Source of the DNA: Tepidimicrobium xylanilyticum
GTDB lineage: Bacteria; Bacillota; Clostridia; Tissierellales; Tepidimicrobiaceae
NCBI RefSeq assembly: GCF_900106765.1
Contig: NZ_FNNG01000003.1
Location: 186,001-250,000 of the forward strand
Length of the DNA stretch: 64,000 nt
Reading direction: 5' to 3'
The notes under the pieces were generated by a model. That model did not search any database and had not been told where the DNA came from. It was given only the letters and a program-made list of their open reading frames with translations. Numbering within the stretch: the stretch's first letter is position 1; each line of letters starts with the position of its first letter. The translations under genes and the position numbers were made by a program. Positions 10,814 to 19,551 of this stretch are shown one piece after another.

Positions 10814-10897
10814 TGGTGCGGGAGAGAGGACTTGAACCCCCACGTCAAAGACACTAGATCCTAAGTCTAGCGCGTCTGCCAGTTCCGCCACTCCCGC
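10814..10897 (-). tRNA. tRNA-Leu (anticodon TAG)
   Basis: The minus strand folds as a class II tRNA. The acceptor stem pairs GCGGGAG (10897-10891) with CTCCCGC, the anticodon stem CTAGA/TCTAG encloses loop CTTAGGA with anticodon TAG, and there is a long variable arm and a T loop GGTTCAAGTCC. Discriminator A (10817) and an encoded CCA (10816-10814) complete it. TAG reads CUA-family leucine codons. It stands alone, with its own consensus promoter upstream and terminator downstream. Confidence 0.97.
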
Positions 10898-10920
10898 TTA
10901 TGAAAAATTCTTACCTTATC

Positions 10921-10948
10921 ATTATAGCATGTATTTAATTTATGTCAA
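10921..10948 (-). promoter_or_regulatory. Consensus sigma-A promoter for tRNA-Leu
   Basis: On the minus strand TTGACA (10948-10943) and TATAAT (10926-10921), both perfect, are separated by 16 bases. The -10 box lies about 23 bases upstream of the mature tRNA 5' end, giving a short leader. Confidence 0.88.
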
Positions 10949-11017
10949 TAAGATTTAAAGATTTTTTATATTTTTTTATAAATAATATTATCTCGTCATT
11001 AAAGTCCCCAAATGCAC

Positions 11018-11073
11018 ATAAATTAAAGCCTGAAGCCCTCATTTATAATAGAGCCCAGGCTATGTTAATTTAT
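11018..11073 (-). terminator. Long hairpin at the 3' end of the first opp operon
   Basis: The arm at 11018-11032 (ATAAATTAA then AGCCTG) pairs with the arm at 11056-11073 (CAGGCT, a 3-base bulge, then TTAATTTAT). It is about 50 bases downstream of the last gene of the opp operon. No strong T run follows, so it may be a terminator or a 3' mRNA-stabilising hairpin. Confidence 0.5.
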
Positions 11074-11121
11074 AGTAAAATTAAATACTTTAATATATTT
11101 TCATAACATTAGATATTCCAT

Positions 11122-11346
11122 CTATTTTAGATAGAAATTTAAAAAAACATAAACAAATACGCTCATTACAAGTACCCCTATTAAAACCAAAGGCATTATC
11201 ACCTGATATCCTGCTATTATCATAGCTAGGATATCCTTTCTCGTAAATTCAAAGGGTTCTTCATCGTTTTTTTTATCCACTTCTATCTTTACATCTCTCT
11301 CGTATTCTCTAATTGGCTTTCTACTCGGCAAAGTGACACGCGACAA
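11122..11346 (-). CDS. Small single-pass membrane protein at the end of the opp operon
   Basis: This 74-residue protein starts at a TTG (11346) with AGGAGGAG seven bases upstream, inside the 3' end of oppF; the overlap is 26 bases. The first 45 residues are highly charged ([20 protein letters not shown]). One strong hydrophobic segment lies at about residues 46-71. I recognise no family. Its position as the last gene of an oppABCDF operon suggests an accessory membrane role for the transporter or an unrelated passenger; nothing in the sequence decides this. Confidence 0.72.
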   Translation of the reverse strand: MSRVTLPSRKPIREYERDVKIEVDKKNDEEPFEFTRKDILAMIIAGYQVIMPLVLIGVLVMSVFVYVFLNFYLK

Positions 11347-12292
11347 AATGTTCTCCTCCTAAATCCCTAAATTCCGGAACTACTTCTTTACAAATATCTT
11401 TAGCGTACATACATCGGGTATGGAATTTACAGCCAGACGGTGGATTTGCTGGACTTGGTATATCTCCCTCAAGTATAATCCTATCCCTCTTCATAGTTGG
11501 ATCTGGCACTGGGATAGCTGATAAAAGAGCTTGAGTATATGGATGTTTTGGACTATCAAAGAGGGCATTCTTTTCTGCCAATTCAACCAATGAACCTAAA
11601 TACATAACTCCAACTCTATGGGAAATATATCTAACAACTCCTAAATCATGGGAAATAAACATATATGAAATGTTTAGCTCCCTTTGTAAATCTGTAAATA
11701 AATTGATAACTTGAGATTGGATAGAAACATCAAGAGCTGAGACAGGTTCATCTGCCACTATAAAAGATGGATTTAATGCCAAAGCTCTAGCAACACCAAT
11801 CCGCTGCCTCTGTCCTCCAGAGAACTCATGGGGATATCGATTCATATGATATCTGGCCAAACCACATTTATTCATAATTTCAACCACATAGTCTTCTAAT
11901 TCTTTTCCCCTTCTATATAGCCCATGTTCAACTAGAGCTTCCCCTATTATTTGAGATACGGTCATCCTAGGATTTAATGAGCTATAAGGGTCCTGAAATA
12001 CTATCTGCATTTTTCTTCTTAATTCTTTCATCTGATCCTTCGAAGCTTTTAATACATCTATGCCCTTAAAAGTTACCTCTCCTTCTGTAGCTTCATACAA
12101 CCTTAACAAAGTTCTTCCTAAGGTAGATTTCCCACATCCTGATTCTCCTACTATGCCCAATGTCTCGCCTTCTTTAATGAATAGGGAAACATTATCCACA
12201 GCCTTAACTTCCCCTACTTTCCTCTTCAAAACTCCTTTTGTCACTGGAAAATATTTTTTTAAATTTTTCACTTCTAATAAAACTTCGCTCAT
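11321..12292 (-). CDS. oppF: Oligopeptide ABC transporter ATP-binding protein OppF
   Basis: OppF is one of the two cytoplasmic ATPases of the oligopeptide importer. The 323-residue protein has Walker [10 protein letters not shown] (about 41-49), signature [10 protein letters not shown], Walker [13 protein letters not shown] and the switch histidine (FISHDL). The C-terminal oligo_HPY region carries a cysteine cluster (CKFHTRC, then CKEV and CH) of the type that binds an iron-sulfur cluster in some clostridial Dpp ATPases. The ATG overlaps the oppD stop codon (ATGA), with GGAGGTGA upstream, so translation is coupled. Confidence 0.95.
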   Translation of the reverse strand: MSEVLLEVKNLKKYFPVTKGVLKRKVGEVKAVDNVSLFIKEGETLGIVGESGCGKSTLGRTLLRLYEATEGEVTFKGIDVLKASKDQMKELRRKMQIVFQDPYSSLNPRMTVSQIIGEALVEHGLYRRGKELEDYVVEIMNKCGLARYHMNRYPHEFSGGQRQRIGVARALALNPSFIVADEPVSALDVSIQSQVINLFTDLQRELNISYMFISHDLGVVRYISHRVGVMYLGSLVELAEKNALFDSPKHPYTQALLSAIPVPDPTMKRDRIILEGDIPSPANPPSGCKFHTRCMYAKDICKEVVPEFRDLGGEHFVACHFAE

Positions 12293-13269
12293 TGTCTAGT
12301 CACCTCCTCAGCTCTTATACAGGCAACCTTATGTCCAGGTGCTATTTCTCTTAATTCAGGTTGGGCATGTTTACATTCTTCTACGGCATACTTACATCTA
12401 GGATGGAAATAGCATCCTTTTGGTAGATATAATGGATTTGGTACCATTCCTGGGATGGTCTCTAACCTTTGCCCTTCCTTAACCAAAGAAGGAATAGAGC
12501 CCATAAGTCCAATAGTATAAGGATGTCTTGGATTTTTAAACAATTCTATGATAGGTGCATCTTCAACTACTTTCCCAGAGTACATTACAATAACATGATC
12601 TGCCATCTCTGCAACAACTCCTAAATCATGAGTTATTAGCATAATGGATGTATTCAATTTATTTTTTAAATCATTCATGATTTCTAATATTTGAGCTTGT
12701 ATTGTTACGTCCAAAGCTGTAGTAGGTTCGTCAGCAATTAAAAGTCTAGGTTGGCAAGCTAAAGCCATAGCTATCATTATCCTTTGTCTCATTCCACCAG
12801 ATAGCTGGTGAGGATATTCATCAACAATCCTTTCTGGATTAGGAATACCTACCAGTCTAATCATCTCAATTGCCCTTTCCCTAGCTTCTTCCTCACTTAA
12901 TTTCTGATGAAGCATTAATACTTCTCCGATTTGGTAACCTACAGTAAATACCGGATTTAAAGATGTCATTGGCTCCTGAAATATCACAGAAATATTATTC
13001 CCTCTTATTTCACGAATTCGCTTATCCGATACCTTAGTAAGGTCCTCTCCTTCAAATATAATCTCTCCGTTTACTATCTTTCCTGGCGGATCTGGTATTA
13101 AACGAAGTATAGACATGGCAGTTACACTTTTACCGCACCCTGATTCTCCTACTATCCCTATGGTTTTTCCAGAATCTACTGAAAAGCTAACTCCATCTAC
13201 AGCTTTTACCACTCCATCATCTGTATAAAAGTAAGTTTTTAAATCCGTAACTTCTAATAATTTAGACAT
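12289..13269 (-). CDS. oppD: Oligopeptide ABC transporter ATP-binding protein OppD
   Basis: OppD is the second ATPase of the importer and pairs with OppF. It has 326 residues with Walker [10 protein letters not shown], a Q loop ([15 protein letters not shown]), signature [10 protein letters not shown], Walker [13 protein letters not shown] and H loop LITHDLGVV. The C-terminal oligo_HPY domain has the cysteine cluster [14 protein letters not shown]. It sits 17 bases after oppC and overlaps oppF by four bases. It closely resembles the OppD at 43.8 kb, and both belong to full transporter operons. Confidence 0.95.
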   Translation of the reverse strand: MSKLLEVTDLKTYFYTDDGVVKAVDGVSFSVDSGKTIGIVGESGCGKSVTAMSILRLIPDPPGKIVNGEIIFEGEDLTKVSDKRIREIRGNNISVIFQEPMTSLNPVFTVGYQIGEVLMLHQKLSEEEARERAIEMIRLVGIPNPERIVDEYPHQLSGGMRQRIMIAMALACQPRLLIADEPTTALDVTIQAQILEIMNDLKNKLNTSIMLITHDLGVVAEMADHVIVMYSGKVVEDAPIIELFKNPRHPYTIGLMGSIPSLVKEGQRLETIPGMVPNPLYLPKGCYFHPRCKYAVEECKHAQPELREIAPGHKVACIRAEEVTRQ

Positions 13270-13286
13270 ATTCTACCCTCCTATCC

Positions 13287-14225
13287 TTATTTAGACTTGG
13301 GATCTATAGCATCACGTAGCCCATCACCAAGCAAATTTATACTCATAACTGCCATAAATATACACAATCCAGGCGGTAACCATAGCCATACTCTATTCTT
13401 TAGCACATATATATCCCGTGCGTTTTGAACTAAGTTACCCCAAGTAGGCACTGGTGGTGTCACCCCAAGACCAAGGAAAGATAGTCCAGCCTCACTAAGT
13501 ATTGCTCCCGCCATTCCTAATGTGGCACTAACTATAATATATCCGACAGTATTTGGTATTAGATGCCTCCAAATAATTTTTCTGTCTCTTATACCTAAAG
13601 CTTTGGCAGCAAGGATAAATTCTTGCTCTCTTAAGGAAAGTATTTGTCCTCTAACCATCCTAGCAAGACCAGGCCAACTTAACAATCCTATAATCATCAT
13701 AACTATATACATTTTATGTTCTGGCTTAACACGAACTCCTACTACAGCAGATATGGTAATTGCCAAAGGCATGAAAGGAAAGGACATGACTATTTCAACT
13801 AACCTCATAAGCAAGTTGTCTATCCAGCCTCCATAATATCCTGCTAATCCTCCCACTAAAGAACCTACTATTACTTGAATTATAACAGCAAAAAGTCCCA
13901 CTTTCATGGAAACTCTTCCACCGTATAAAATTCTTGCCAAATAGTCTCTACCTAACTCATCTGTGCCTAATATATGCTCTTTAGATGGTTTTTGGTTGAT
14001 TTTAGTAAAATCCATTTCATAAGGATCATGTGGTGTTAAATAAGGTGCAAATGCTACTGCTAACACCATTAAAACTAGTATTATAAGACCAGCCATGGCA
14101 ACTTTATTTTTTCTAAATTTTCTCCTCACTAATTTCCAGGGAGTTAATATCTCCTGCTCTTTCTGGCTATTATCATCTATTTGACTCAGTTTTTCATCTT
14201 CAATTATTTTACTTTTATCAGTCAT
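13287..14225 (-). CDS. oppC: Oligopeptide ABC transporter permease OppC
   Basis: OppC is one of the two integral membrane channel subunits. The 312-residue protein has a charged N-terminal tail of about 40 residues, then one membrane helix (about 41-62), and the BPD_transp_1 core with the EAA-type cytoplasmic loop (EFILAAKALGIRDRKIIWRHLIPN) that docks on the ATPase. The closing [14 protein letters not shown] is typical of OppC/DppC. The ATG follows GGAGGGTAAAC. It is 16 bases after oppB and 17 before oppD. Confidence 0.95.
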   Translation of the reverse strand: MTDKSKIIEDEKLSQIDDNSQKEQEILTPWKLVRRKFRKNKVAMAGLIILVLMVLAVAFAPYLTPHDPYEMDFTKINQKPSKEHILGTDELGRDYLARILYGGRVSMKVGLFAVIIQVIVGSLVGGLAGYYGGWIDNLLMRLVEIVMSFPFMPLAITISAVVGVRVKPEHKMYIVMMIIGLLSWPGLARMVRGQILSLREQEFILAAKALGIRDRKIIWRHLIPNTVGYIIVSATLGMAGAILSEAGLSFLGLGVTPPVPTWGNLVQNARDIYVLKNRVWLWLPPGLCIFMAVMSINLLGDGLRDAIDPKSK

Positions 14226-14241
14226 GTTTACCCTCCTTTGA

Positions 14242-15204
14242 CTAATCAGTTTTAATTCTTGGGTCTACAAGTGCATAGCCAATATCTGCTAATAGATTAC
14301 CAAGTAAAGTCAGTAATGCAAAAAACATATTAAGTGCCATCAGCAAGTTGTAGTCTCTATTATTAATTGCATCCATCATAACATTTCCTATTCCAGGCCA
14401 TATAAATACTCTTTCCAAAATAACAGCCCCTGAAAAAAGTGAAGGTATAGTAAACCCTATTATTGTTACAATAGGAATTAAAGCATTTCTAAATGCATGT
14501 CTATATATAACCACCTTCTCTTCTAATCCCTTTGAACGAGCTGTACGTATATAGTCTTGATTTATAACTTCCAACATGCTAGTCCTAGTATATCTGACCA
14601 AACTTGCCAAACTACCTATAGTTAACACTACCGCTGGAAGTACTAGATGGTGAAGTATATCTTTAATCCTAGCCCAACCTACTGCATTACTGCCAGGTGT
14701 TACCATTCCATTGATTGGAAATAGATTTAATTTAACTGCAAAAAAGTAAATTAATAATAATCCAAAAAAGAAAGTGGGCATAGATATTCCAATAATTGAA
14801 AAGACTGTCCAAAAATTATCCGTTCTAGAATATTGTTTAACTGCACAGATGATTCCAATAGGAATAGATATAACAAAAGCAAATAAATATACTACTATAT
14901 TCAGTATGAAAGTATTTTTTATGAATACTGGTATAACTTCTTTAACTGGTCTTTTATAAATATATGAATCTCCAAAATCGCCTTTCACAGAACGTTTTAA
15001 CCAATTCCAATACTGAACAGGCAAAGGTTTGTCCAAACCTAATCTAGCCCTTTCTGCTGCCCTTTGCTCTGCAGTTGCTTTAGGATCAAGATTGGCACCT
15101 ACAGGATCACCAGGAGCCATTTTAATTATTGCAAATATGAGAATAGATATAACTATAACGACAGGTATTAAATGAAGTACTCTTCGTACTATATATTTTA
15201 GCAT
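14242..15204 (-). CDS. oppB: Oligopeptide ABC transporter permease OppB
   Basis: OppB is the second membrane subunit of the importer. Its 320 residues begin MLKYIVRRVLHLIPVVIVIS, the classic OppB/DppB N-terminal helix, followed by GDPVGANLDP, the YWNWLKRSVKGDFGDSY segment and the docking loop (DYIRTARSKGLEEKVVIYRH). About six membrane segments are visible. The ATG at 15204 follows AAGGAGGGG. It is separated from oppA by 127 bases holding a strong hairpin, which may set lower permease expression than the binding protein. Confidence 0.95.
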   Translation of the reverse strand: MLKYIVRRVLHLIPVVIVISILIFAIIKMAPGDPVGANLDPKATAEQRAAERARLGLDKPLPVQYWNWLKRSVKGDFGDSYIYKRPVKEVIPVFIKNTFILNIVVYLFAFVISIPIGIICAVKQYSRTDNFWTVFSIIGISMPTFFFGLLLIYFFAVKLNLFPINGMVTPGSNAVGWARIKDILHHLVLPAVVLTIGSLASLVRYTRTSMLEVINQDYIRTARSKGLEEKVVIYRHAFRNALIPIVTIIGFTIPSLFSGAVILERVFIWPGIGNVMMDAINNRDYNLLMALNMFFALLTLLGNLLADIGYALVDPRIKTD

Positions 15205-15256
15205 GATTCCCCTCCTTAAAAGTGTTATCGCTTTAACGGTTTAAAGTTATCCATTA

Positions 15257-15297
15257 TATAGCATAAACCCGGTGGCTTAAACCGGGTTTATGCTATA
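15257..15297 (-). promoter_or_regulatory. Intercistronic hairpin between oppA and oppB (first operon)
   Basis: TATAGCATAAACCCGG (15257-15272) and CCGGGTTTATGCTATA (15282-15297) form a perfect 16-bp stem with a 9-base loop. No T run follows on the minus strand, so it is more likely a partial attenuator or a stabiliser of the oppA mRNA 3' end than a full terminator. Confidence 0.85.
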
Positions 15298-15331
15298 TTG
15301 TTACTAAACAAGTTAACATTTTATATAGATA

Positions 15332-17035
15332 CTATTCTAATTCAACGCTTAGAATTATATCTGGAGAAGTGAATTTTTGATATGGGGATGTATTAAAGTT
15401 TTTAACCCTCTTATTTACAACATCCCAGTTTTCACCTTGATTAATGAACATATAAGGAAGTTCTTCATTTATCAAGGCAGCCCATTCTTGGTATATTTGA
15501 GCACGTTTTTCTGGGTCCACTTCTCTTCTTCCTGCTTCAAGTAGCTCATCATTCTTTTCATTCCTAAAGCCCATACAGTTAAATCCTCCAGGAACATCTG
15601 CTGAACTATGGAATATTTCATAGGAATCTGGATCTATGCTTAGAGACCATCCCATATTATACATTTCAAATTCTCGTTTATCAAATACTTTTTCAGATAG
15701 AGCATTGAATTCCATCAAATTCGCTTCAACTTTAACACCTATTTTTTCCCAGTCAGCTTTTAACATAGGAATTAATGTTTCAACATATCTACTTTCAGTA
15801 TAGGTATCCCAGATAAACTCTAGTCTTTGACCATCTTTTTCTCTTACTCCGTCTGGCCCTTCTTTCCAGCCAGCTGCCTCTAAAATTTCAATAGCTTTTT
15901 CTGGATTATATTCATAAGCATTAACATCCTCTGAATAAGCCCATGATACTTGTGAAATTGGTTGGTTACATACCGCACCATAGCCTTGATAGTAAACATT
16001 TACGAATTGCTCACGATTAAATCCATATACTAAAGCTTGACGTACGTTCTTATCAGAAAGCCTTGGATCTCTTAAATTGAACCCCATATAATAATAGCTA
16101 TTTCCAGGGAAGCTAACTATATTTAAAAATCCTGTTCCTTCAATAATTTCTTTGTTTTCATTATTCGTTGCAGCTGCCAACTGAACATCTATAGTTCCCT
16201 TCTCAAGCTCAGACATATAAGTCTCTGGAGTAGTGAACTTAAGTATTAACTTAGGCACTTTTGGTGCACCTAAAAAGTAGTCTTCATTTCTTTCAAATTC
16301 TACATATTGTTTCGGCTCAAATTTAACTAATTTATATGGTCCTGAACCAAGTGGTTCAAGCATTTTAGCCTTTGCTGTTTCAATATCTCCTTTTTCAAAA
16401 CCATAAATATGTTTTGGCATTATTCCTATACTAAAATTCCAAATATTTGTTGCCAATCCTTCTGTAAAAGTAAATTCAATTGTATGGTCATCTATTACCT
16501 TAATTCCTTCTACATCTGTAGCATCACCATCATGATACTCTTTATATCCTACTAAATCAGAAACATATGAAGTACGTGGACCATCATACTTTGGGTCACT
16601 TAAAAGTAAATAAGTAAACTTCACGTCTTCAGCTGTAAGTGGTTCTCCATCTGTGAACTTAACATCTTTTCTTAAATAAAATGTAAAGGTTTTATTGTCA
16701 TCTGTTTCCCACTTTTCAGCTAAATGAGGTACTGGATTACCCGCTGCATCATTGCTAATAAGGCCATCAAATATTAAATCTACTACATAACCATCATATA
16801 CTGATGATGAAAAGCCAGGCATAAACTCACCTTTTGCCTCACTTGTACCTATAATTAATGTATCTGCTGCATCTGATCTGCCCTTAGCTGGATTATTTAC
16901 ATCATCAGCTGGAGTTTCAGTTTCTACTGGTTCTCCTTCACCAACGTCAGCTGGTTCATCTTTTTGGCCGCAGGCTGCTAGAAAAATTGATAACACTAGT
17001 ACCAAGGCCAATAACACTGCTAACTTTCTTCTCAT
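15332..17035 (-). CDS. oppA: Oligopeptide ABC transporter substrate-binding lipoprotein OppA
   Basis: OppA captures extracellular peptides and delivers them to OppBCDF. The 567-residue protein has a lipoprotein signal (basic MRRK, a leucine- and valine-rich core, lipobox LAAC with Cys22), an acidic linker (about 25-50), then the SBP_bac_5 fold, with the family segments PHLAEKWETDDNKTFTFYLR and KFTDGEPLTAEDVKF. The ATG at 17035 follows AGGGGGAG. It is the first gene of its operon and has a consensus promoter upstream. The peptide specificity cannot be read from sequence. Confidence 0.95.
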   Translation of the reverse strand: MRRKLAVLLALVLVLSIFLAACGQKDEPADVGEGEPVETETPADDVNNPAKGRSDAADTLIIGTSEAKGEFMPGFSSSVYDGYVVDLIFDGLISNDAAGNPVPHLAEKWETDDNKTFTFYLRKDVKFTDGEPLTAEDVKFTYLLLSDPKYDGPRTSYVSDLVGYKEYHDGDATDVEGIKVIDDHTIEFTFTEGLATNIWNFSIGIMPKHIYGFEKGDIETAKAKMLEPLGSGPYKLVKFEPKQYVEFERNEDYFLGAPKVPKLILKFTTPETYMSELEKGTIDVQLAAATNNENKEIIEGTGFLNIVSFPGNSYYYMGFNLRDPRLSDKNVRQALVYGFNREQFVNVYYQGYGAVCNQPISQVSWAYSEDVNAYEYNPEKAIEILEAAGWKEGPDGVREKDGQRLEFIWDTYTESRYVETLIPMLKADWEKIGVKVEANLMEFNALSEKVFDKREFEMYNMGWSLSIDPDSYEIFHSSADVPGGFNCMGFRNEKNDELLEAGRREVDPEKRAQIYQEWAALINEELPYMFINQGENWDVVNKRVKNFNTSPYQKFTSPDIILSVELE

Positions 17036-17077
17036 TAAAATACTCCCCCTTTTACTCTTATTTGAATATTATTAATT

Positions 17078-17132
17078 TATTGTATTATACCACTAATCTT
17101 TTAATTCTGTCAATGAGAGGTATAATACAATA
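17078..17132 (-). promoter_or_regulatory. opp promoter with a perfect 14-bp inverted repeat
   Basis: On the minus strand TTGACA (17113-17108) and TATAAT (17089-17084) are 18 bases apart, a good sigma-A promoter for oppA. The -10 lies inside TATTGTATTATACC (17078-17091), which has an exact inverted partner GGTATAATACAATA at 17119-17132. The arms bracket the whole promoter, as in a two-site operator. The binding protein is unknown. Confidence 0.7.
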
Positions 17133-17541
17133 CAATTAAAAGCAAAATGTAATAAATAACAATTGCTTTAAAAGGTTAAAATTATAGCCTTTGAATCTAA
17201 TTGCGTAATATAATCAGATAATTCTTATAAATGAATGTTAAAAAAAATAGTACATAATATCGGACTCTTATAATATAGATATTCTACAATCCTAGTAATT
17301 ATCCTTCTAAAATATTTGTCGTATTTTATTGTATTTTTGTAATTTTAAATAGAAGTTTTATTTTTACTATTATAACATATACTGTAGCAATAATGTAAGT
17401 ATGCATCCATATTTTATTCATTTTAATAAGCAATTTAATAAATTATAAAATATGTTAATATTTTGTAATATTTGTAATTAAATAAAGGATTTTTTGAGTA
17501 TATCTTTAATTTAGTAAATATAAATATTATGGGGTGGTGCT
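17133..17541. other. AT-rich intergenic stretch with no gene found
   Basis: About 400 bases of very AT-rich DNA lie between the opp promoter and the small plus-strand ORF. I found no coding frame with a ribosome site, no RNA fold that I recognise and no clear terminator. The promoter of the small ORF should lie near the right end. Confidence 0.6.
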
Positions 17542-17703
17542 GTGGATAAAATTGATAATGAAATCCTTCAATTGTGCACTGATTTTTTATTATTATTGGA
17601 AAAGTTAAAGGAAATGGGAAGGATATCCGAAATTGAATTTGAATCACATGTTAAACTAAAAAAACGATTCATCCATCAAGAAAAGAGCAAGCTTTCTACT
17701 TAG
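17542..17703 (+). CDS. Small conserved-looking protein, 53 residues
   Basis: A GTG at 17542 is preceded by GGGGTGGT, and the frame runs 53 codons to TAG at 17701. The product begins MDKIDNEILQLCTDFLLLLE and is a charged, probably helical protein ending in a lysine-rich segment. The frame is well supported by the ribosome site, and its stop codon falls in the loop of the terminator shared with glmM. I do not recognise the family. It is convergent with glmM. Confidence 0.62.
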   Translation: MDKIDNEILQLCTDFLLLLEKLKEMGRISEIEFESHVKLKKRFIHQEKSKLST

Positions 17704-17719
17704 AAGGCCTGCTCTTTTA
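17681..17719. terminator. Bidirectional terminator between the 53-residue ORF and glmM
   Basis: AAAAGAGCA (17681-17689) pairs with TGCTCTTTT (17711-17719), extended inward through GC/GC and TTCTA/TAGAA pairs with one mismatch. The A/T flanks allow it to work for both converging genes. Confidence 0.88.
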
Positions 17720-17735
17720 ATATTATTTACAAATA

Positions 17736-19082
17736 TTAGCTTCCTAATCTTTCCTTAATTAATTTTGCTAATTCCTCTGCTACTTTTTCTATTTTTTCTT
17801 TGTCTTTTCCTTCTATCATTACTCTAACAAGGGGCTCAGTTCCTGAAGGCCTTATTACCACTCGCCCTTTACCATGGAACATTTTCTCTATTCTTTCGAT
17901 TTCCTCTCGTATCTTTTCATCTTCAAGATAGGAATTCTTCAATTCATTTTTCACTCTTGCATTTACTAATATTTGGGGGAAATTAGTCATTAAGCTATTT
18001 AGCTCAGATAATTTCTTACCTTCCTCTTTCATAATTTGGATCAATTGTAGAGATGTTAATAATCCATCTCCTGTAGTATTATGCTCTAAAAATATTATAT
18101 GACCTGATTGTTCCCCTCCAAGTACGTAATCATTATTAATCATTTCTTCAAGTACATACCTATCTCCAACGGCAGTTTTTACTATGTCCATCCCTTTACT
18201 CTTTAAATATTCGTCTAATCCCATATTGGTCATTACTGTGCCTACTACTTTGTTATTCTTTAGCTTACCTTTCCTATTGAGATAAGTACCACAAATAGCA
18301 AGTATATGGTCTCCATCTACTATATGGCCCTTTTCATCTACAGCTATGAGTCTATCTCCATCTCCATCGAAAGATAAACCTATATCAGCTTGAGTTTCCA
18401 ATACTAAAGATTTAATCATAGATGGATTAGTAGACCCACATTCCACATTTATATTGCTACCATTTGGCTTATCATTTATGACTATTATCTCTCCGTTCAA
18501 TTCTTCTAATAATATAGGTGCTATCTTAAATAAAGCTCCATTTCCACAGTCAACGGCTATTTTTATCCCTTTTAAATCCCCTTTTATGGTGGATTTTAAA
18601 TGATTAACATAATGTTTATATCCTTCTTCTTCTACTATTACCTGCCCAATATCTTCACTTATAGGCCTTAAGTCTATGTCCTCATCTTTTAAGACCAGCT
18701 CTTCAATCTCCTCTTCTACTTCATCCCTTAACTTAAATCCATCACTATTAAAAAACTTTATTCCATTATATTCTACTGGGTTATGAGAGGCAGATATGAC
18801 AATACCTGCTAATGCATCGTATTTTTTTGTCAAATAGGCTACTGCTGGAGTTGGAACAACCCCTAAAGATATTACATCTAATCCTGTGGAGCAAATTCCT
18901 GCTGTTAATGCGGCTTCCAACATATCTCCTGATTTTCGAGTGTCCTTGCCAACCACTATTTTTCCCTTTTTACCCTTTGATAATATATAAGCTCCTATCC
19001 TTCCTACTTTAAATGCCAGCTCTGGAGTCAAATCCTTATTTGCAATTCCCCGTATTCCATCCGTACCAAATAGTTTTCCCAT
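17736..19082 (-). CDS. glmM: Phosphoglucosamine mutase
   Basis: GlmM converts glucosamine-6-phosphate to glucosamine-1-phosphate for peptidoglycan precursor synthesis. From MGKLFGTDGIRG the protein is about 448 residues. The catalytic serine motif SASHNP (about 99-104), the metal-binding DGDGDR loop (about 240) and the phosphate-binding GGEQSGH and RPSGTEPLVRV motifs are intact. I chose the ATG at 19082 after GGGAGGTTCAAAC; a start five codons upstream is less likely. In many Firmicutes glmM follows cdaA-cdaR, and GlmM can inhibit CdaA. Here cdaAR lie about 18 kb away. Confidence 0.97.
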   Translation of the reverse strand: MGKLFGTDGIRGIANKDLTPELAFKVGRIGAYILSKGKKGKIVVGKDTRKSGDMLEAALTAGICSTGLDVISLGVVPTPAVAYLTKKYDALAGIVISASHNPVEYNGIKFFNSDGFKLRDEVEEEIEELVLKDEDIDLRPISEDIGQVIVEEEGYKHYVNHLKSTIKGDLKGIKIAVDCGNGALFKIAPILLEELNGEIIVINDKPNGSNINVECGSTNPSMIKSLVLETQADIGLSFDGDGDRLIAVDEKGHIVDGDHILAICGTYLNRKGKLKNNKVVGTVMTNMGLDEYLKSKGMDIVKTAVGDRYVLEEMINNDYVLGGEQSGHIIFLEHNTTGDGLLTSLQLIQIMKEEGKKLSELNSLMTNFPQILVNARVKNELKNSYLEDEKIREEIERIEKMFHGKGRVVIRPSGTEPLVRVMIEGKDKEKIEKVAEELAKLIKERLGS

Positions 19083-19108
19083 GTTTGAACCTCCCAACTA
19101 AAATATAC

Positions 19109-19136
19109 AGTATAATAATAACACAAGTTTTATCAA
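19109..19136 (-). promoter_or_regulatory. Likely sigma-A promoter of glmM
   Basis: On the minus strand TTGATA (19136-19131) and TATACT (19114-19109) are separated by 16 bases. The -10 lies 27 bases upstream of the glmM ATG. Confidence 0.6.
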
Positions 19137-19429
19137 TGCACAATTATTATTCAATTGACAATTGACAGTGAACAATTCTTATCAATTTACAATTCATGAT
19201 GCACAATCCATAATTGCTTGGGTATAACTCTCTTGGGATCTCTTTTGTTGGGTCTTAGAGTTTGTAAACAGATAATATGTCCTTATTTTTTCTTCTCTCG
19301 TGGTTGTACTAGGTATATTATAAAAAACAGATCTCCGACTCAAGATTTACAAATATCACGTAAGTCAAGCCTTTTCTCTATGGATATGTTTTTCAGCCTC
19401 CCAAGTATATTTAATTCGTTTGCCTAATT
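19137..19429. other. Intergenic region with degenerate CAATT repeats and possible gene debris
   Basis: Positions 19137-19216 hold about eight irregular copies of a CAATT/CAATTG word with variable spacing, too degenerate for a CRISPR. The next 200 bases have less extreme composition. On the minus strand they give short open pieces interrupted by stops (for example RLKNISIEKRLDLRDICKS), so this could be the remnant of a decayed gene or element. I could not identify it. Confidence 0.4.
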
Positions 19430-19503
19430 AAAAAAATTGGAAAGACAAGCCCCAATTTATAAAAACATGTGATACCTATCGAACCTTGAATTGGGGGGGC
19501 TTC
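19430..19503 (-). terminator. Probable terminator region after cca
   Basis: AAGCCCCAATT (19448-19458) is inverted against AATTGGGG...GCTT (19490-19503, with three extra Gs). On the minus strand a smaller hairpin AAATTGG/CCAATTT then runs into seven Ts (19432-19438). Either fold could end the cca transcript. Confidence 0.6.
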
Positions 19504-19551
19504 TTCCCAAATATGTTATAGGCCAGACAATTTGTGTAGCGTAGCCAAACA

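Noticed and set aside
19137-19216. Repeated CAATT words as a CRISPR-like or satellite array
   Set aside because: The repeats are short and irregular, with no constant spacer length and no cas genes nearby.
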